Program-made: the position numbers and the translations under genes
In this document: piece by piece, positions 32,124 through 35,242 of the stretch
Numbering within the stretch: position 1 is the first letter of the stretch
How the letters are laid out: each line of letters opens with the position of its first letter
Notes under the pieces: generated by a model
What the model saw: only the letters and a program-made list of their open reading frames with translations
Told to the model about the DNA's origin: nothing
Database searches by the model: none
NCBI GenBank assembly: GCA_021792835.1
Contig: JAJYTY010000013.1
Span: 1 to 35,242 of the forward strand
Reading direction: 5' to 3'
DNA: 35,242 nt
Source of the DNA: Pseudomonadota bacterium
GTDB lineage: Bacteria > Pseudomonadota > Gammaproteobacteria > Burkholderiales > Burkholderiaceae_C

Positions 32124-32869
32124 AGCCAGGCTGCGCAATGCTGATGAAACTGCGTCCAATCATACTGCCAGCGTGCCGGGCCTTCGAGGGCGCGGGCTTG
32201 TCGCAGCTCGCGCAGGAAGCGCTCGCGCGGCCACGGGCCGGCCCCGAGGCTGGCCAGGTGCGCGGTCTGCTGCTGGCAGTCGATGAAGCGAATCCCGTGA
32301 TGCTGGGCGAAGCCGCACAGCGCCATCAGCGCCACCTTGGAGCCGTCGTCGACCCGCGTGAACATGGATTCGCCGAAGGCCGCCGCTCCCAGCGCCACCA
32401 GGTACAGGCCGGCGACCAGCTCGCCGTCGCGCCACAGTTCGAAGCTGTGCGCCAGCCCCTGCGCATGCAGCTCGACGTAGGCGCGCAGGATCGACGGCCC
32501 GATCCAGGTCCCCGGCGCGCCCGCGCGCGGCGCCGCGCAGGCCCGCATGACCTGCTCGAAGGCGTTGTCGACGCGCAACTCGAAGCGCGGGTCGGCGGCG
32601 TAGCGCCGCGCCGACTGGCGCAGCGAGCGCCGCACCTTCAGGTCTCGCGGCAGCAGCACCATGCGCGGGTCGGGGCTCCACCACAGCGGCGGTTCATCCT
32701 CGCCGAACCACGGGAAGATGCCCTGCGCGTAGGCGTTGCGCAAGGTGGCCGAGTCGACCGCGCCGCCGATCGCCAGCAGCCCAGGGTAGGGCGACTGCGC
32801 GGGCCAGGCCTGCTCGGGCGGGGGAAAGGCCGCGCCGGGGCGCAGGCGTGCGAGCTGCCAGTGTGTCAT
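32120..32869 (-). CDS. aat: Leucyl/phenylalanyl-tRNA-protein transferase
   Basis: Adds Leu or Phe to N-terminal Arg or Lys of proteins in the N-end rule pathway. Start [17 protein letters not shown]; hallmarks are [60 protein letters not shown] and [20 protein letters not shown]. 249 residues, normal. An upstream in-frame ATG (32929) adds 20 residues without conservation. Confidence 0.95.
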   Translation of the reverse strand: MTHWQLARLRPGAAFPPPEQAWPAQSPYPGLLAIGGAVDSATLRNAYAQGIFPWFGEDEPPLWWSPDPRMVLLPRDLKVRRSLRQSARRYAADPRFELRVDNAFEQVMRACAAPRAGAPGTWIGPSILRAYVELHAQGLAHSFELWRDGELVAGLYLVALGAAAFGESMFTRVDDGSKVALMALCGFAQHHGIRFIDCQQQTAHLASLGAGPWPRERFLRELRQARALEGPARWQYDWTQFHQHCAAWL

Positions 32870-33019
32870 GGGGTTGCCTAGGGTAGCGCCAAGCCTGCCC
32901 GGGAAGCGCACGGCGGCCGCGCCGGGCATGGGTTATTCTCGTCGCGACGGCGAGGGCGGCCGCGCAACGCGTGTCGACCGCCGATTCGTTTCATTTGCGC
33001 ATTCGCGCAGGAGCGCAGC

Positions 33020-33559
33020 ATGAGCATGTTCCAACTCGGCGACGTCCGTCCCGAAGTCGCCTCCGGGGTTTTCATCGCCGACACCGCGCGGGTGATCGGG
33101 CGCGTGCGCATCGCGCGCCACGCCAGCGTGTGGTTCGGCGCCGTGCTGCGCGGCGACAACGAGCCCATCGTGCTGGGCGAGCGCAGCAATGTGCAGGAGG
33201 GCGCCGTGCTGCACACCGACCCGGGCTTCCCGCTGAGCGTGGGCGACGGCGTGACCATCGGCCACCAGGCCATGCTGCATGGCTGCAGCGTCGGCGACGG
33301 CAGCCTGATCGGCATCCAGGCGGTGGTGCTCAACGGCGCGCGCATCGGTCGCGACTGCCTGGTGGGCGCCGGCGCGCTGGTTACCGAGGGCAAGAGTTTT
33401 CCGGACGGCAGCCTGATCCTGGGCAGCCCGGCGCGCGTCGTGCGCGAGCTGCGCGCCGAGGAGATCGAGGGCCTGCGGCGCAACGCCGACGTGTACGTGC
33501 GCAAGGGCGAGCAGTATCTGGACCAGTTGCAGGAACTGCCGGCGCAGCCGCGACCGTGA
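33020..33559 (+). CDS. Gamma-class carbonic anhydrase-like protein
   Basis: Left-handed beta-helix hexapeptide protein (LbH, about 179 residues) of the YrdA/CaiE type. His65, His82 and His87 (VLHTDPGF, IGHQAMLHG) correspond to the trimer-interface metal ligands; SVWFGAVLRGDNEPI holds the conserved Arg-Gly-Asp-Asn. A proton-donor Glu loop as in Cam is not visible, as in most YrdA-like proteins, so true anhydrase activity is not certain. Stop and the hslO start overlap by one base (TGATG). Confidence 0.88.
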   Translation: MSMFQLGDVRPEVASGVFIADTARVIGRVRIARHASVWFGAVLRGDNEPIVLGERSNVQEGAVLHTDPGFPLSVGDGVTIGHQAMLHGCSVGDGSLIGIQAVVLNGARIGRDCLVGAGALVTEGKSFPDGSLILGSPARVVRELRAEEIEGLRRNADVYVRKGEQYLDQLQELPAQPRP

Positions 33560-34491
33560 TGAGCGACAGCCTGCTGAAATTCATGCTGGGCGACGGCAAC
33601 GTGCGCGGGGTCGCGGTGCGCCTTCGCGACAGCTGGCAGGAGATGCGGCGCCGGCGTCGTCACGATGCCGGCGTGCAGGAATTGCTGGGCGAGATGAGCG
33701 CCGCCTCGGTGCTGCTCGCGGGCAGCCTGAAGTTCGACGGGACCCTGATCCTGCAGATCCACGGCGACGGTCCGCTGCGTCTGGCGGTGGCCGAGTGCCA
33801 GCCGGATTTCGGGTTGCGCGCCACGGCGAAGGCCAGCGAGGAACTGCAGCCGGCGCAAACGGTCGATTTCGCGCAGCTGGCGAACCTGCACGGTGCCGGG
33901 CGCTGCGTGATCACGCTGGATCCGCGCCAGCCGGGGCAGCAGCCCTACCAGGGCATCGTCGGGCTCAGCGATGCCGATGGGAACGCGCTGCACGACCTGG
34001 CCTCGGTGCTGCGCCAGTACCTCGACCAGTCCGAGCAGATTCCGTCGTGGCTGATGCTGGCGGCCGACGAGCACAGCGCCTGCGGGCTGCTGGTGCAACG
34101 CATGCCGGGTGACGGTGGCAGCGCGGGCGCGGCGGCCGGACGCGCCGACGAGGATTTCTCGCGCGCCGTGCACCTGGCGTCGACGCTGCAGCGCTCCGAG
34201 CTGTTGAGCCTGGATCCGCAGGAGTTGCTGCGACGCCTGTTCTGGGAGGAGCAGGCACGCGTGTTCACGCCGCCGCAGCCGCGCTTTCACTGCACCTGCT
34301 CGAAGCAACGCGTGGCGCAGATGCTGCGCATGCTGGGGCGAGACGAGGTGGAGTCGGTGCTGGCCGAACGGGGAGAGGTCGACGTCACCTGCGAATTCTG
34401 CGGAGCCGGCTATGCCTTCGACCTGGTCGACGCGGCGCAGCTGTTCCACGCCGGAGTCGACCAGCCGCCGGCGTCCAGCAGCCCGCAATAG
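33559..34491 (+). CDS. hslO: Redox-regulated chaperone Hsp33
   Basis: Holdase activated by oxidation; the 310-residue protein has the N-terminal domain (MSDSLLKFMLGDGNVRGVAV, MSAASVLLAGSLKFDGTL, QPYQGIVGL) and the C-terminal redox switch with the four zinc Cys: Cys245 and Cys247 (CTCSKQRV) and Cys278 and Cys281 (CEFCGAGY). All four are present. ATG 33559 overlaps the carbonic-anhydrase stop. Confidence 0.95.
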   Translation: MSDSLLKFMLGDGNVRGVAVRLRDSWQEMRRRRRHDAGVQELLGEMSAASVLLAGSLKFDGTLILQIHGDGPLRLAVAECQPDFGLRATAKASEELQPAQTVDFAQLANLHGAGRCVITLDPRQPGQQPYQGIVGLSDADGNALHDLASVLRQYLDQSEQIPSWLMLAADEHSACGLLVQRMPGDGGSAGAAAGRADEDFSRAVHLASTLQRSELLSLDPQELLRRLFWEEQARVFTPPQPRFHCTCSKQRVAQMLRMLGRDEVESVLAERGEVDVTCEFCGAGYAFDLVDAAQLFHAGVDQPPASSSPQ

Positions 34492-34531
34492 CGGCGAGGG
34501 CCGGCGGCAGGGGCAGGGCCGCGCCGGATTC

Positions 34532-34867
34532 TCAGCGAGCGCCGGCGGATGGCCCCGATGGCGCCGCCACCGGAGGCAGCGGGCTGGAGGCCGGCAACAC
34601 CTGCACGAACACCTCGTCGGGGGCGATCATGCCCATCTCGCTGCGCGCCAGGTCCTGTACCGCCTGCGTGCCGGTCTTCAGGTCGTGCGCCTGCGCAGAC
34701 AGGGCTTCGTTGTCCTGGCGCAGCTGCTGGTTGGCCAGATGCTGCGCGCTCAACTGCTGGCGCAGCCGCTGCACCGCGGGCCAGCCGCGCTCGCCGAACC
34801 ACAGCGGCCACTGCAGCAGCACCACCACGCCCAGCAGCACCACGGTGACCCAGCGCAGCGACCGCAT
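34532..34867 (-). CDS. ftsB: Cell division protein FtsB
   Basis: Bitopic divisome protein pairing with FtsL and FtsQ. 111 residues: MRSLRWVTVVLLGVVVLLQW membrane anchor (about 4-22), WFGERGWPAVQRL, a coiled coil (about 30-66: LRQQLSAQHLANQQLRQDNE) and the ARSEMGMIAPDEVFVQV end typical of FtsB, then a longer Pro/Ser tail. It follows eno by 45 bp, the conserved order. Confidence 0.93.
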   Translation of the reverse strand: MRSLRWVTVVLLGVVVLLQWPLWFGERGWPAVQRLRQQLSAQHLANQQLRQDNEALSAQAHDLKTGTQAVQDLARSEMGMIAPDEVFVQVLPASSPLPPVAAPSGPSAGAR

Positions 34868-34911
34868 CGTCGTGCTCCAGCGACTGCGCCCGTACGGCCG
34901 GACCGCCGCGC

Positions 34912-35242
<331 letters not shown>

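Overview
The window is a GC-rich chromosomal segment from a betaproteobacterium, most likely Burkholderiales. The evidence is the core gene order (mltD, gloB, a small methyltransferase, rnhA, dnaQ, tRNA-Val; and eno-ftsB, hslO, gamma-carbonic anhydrase, aat-bpt) and the tRNA-type terminators. I cannot name the genus from sequence alone.

Layout. Positions 1-3567 are housekeeping: a 3'-truncated membrane-bound lytic transglycosylase and glyoxalase II on the minus strand, then a tightly overlapping plus-strand operon (methyltransferase, RNase HI, DNA polymerase III epsilon-type exonuclease) running into tRNA-Val(CAC). From the 3' end of that tRNA to about 20151 lies a ~16.5 kb integrated element. 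Positions 20200-35242 are host chromosome again: a Spy-like periplasmic protein, a lipoprotein-type S53 peptidase, a TauE/SafE permease, a cytochrome c plus PQQ-dependent alcohol dehydrogenase pair with the lanthanide-type Asp-x-Asp motif, a D,D-endopeptidase/carboxypeptidase with a His/Arg/Val-rich tract, an IclR regulator, a candidate effector/immunity pair, aat-bpt (N-end rule), gamma-carbonic anhydrase, hslO, ftsB and the C-terminal end of enolase.

The element is the most interesting part. Its order is: P4-type integrase; AlpA-like regulator; primase-helicase fusion (PriCT-2 plus RepA-like AAA ATPase); an iteron-like array that could be its origin; small DNA-binding and unknown proteins; a cupin-SET fusion; three proteins resembling the podophage P22 DNA-ejection set gp7-gp20-gp16, the last with a lytic transglycosylase domain; several small proteins; a polytopic membrane protein; a DUF4224 protein; a second, separately promoted module with a ribbon-helix-helix protein; and a DUF4145 zinc-ribbon protein at the right end. 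I see no capsid, portal, terminase large subunit, tail, holin or endolysin gene. Almost all genes from the AlpA-like protein through the DUF4224 protein lie on one strand, many with 4-nt stop/start overlaps, so the arrangement does not look like an obvious deletion scar. It has the profile of a phage satellite or satellite-like integrative element that replicates itself and supplies its own ejection (pilot) proteins and a cupin-SET protein while borrowing a capsid. This is an inference; a decayed podoprophage is the main alternative.

Both ends carry matching integrase arm-site candidates (GGGTACA pairs spaced 12 bp), the left end has two sets of three GTGCA repeats at 10-bp spacing flanking a terminator, and the right-end att core lacks one C relative to the tRNA, which may affect whether the element can leave without damaging the tRNA gene.
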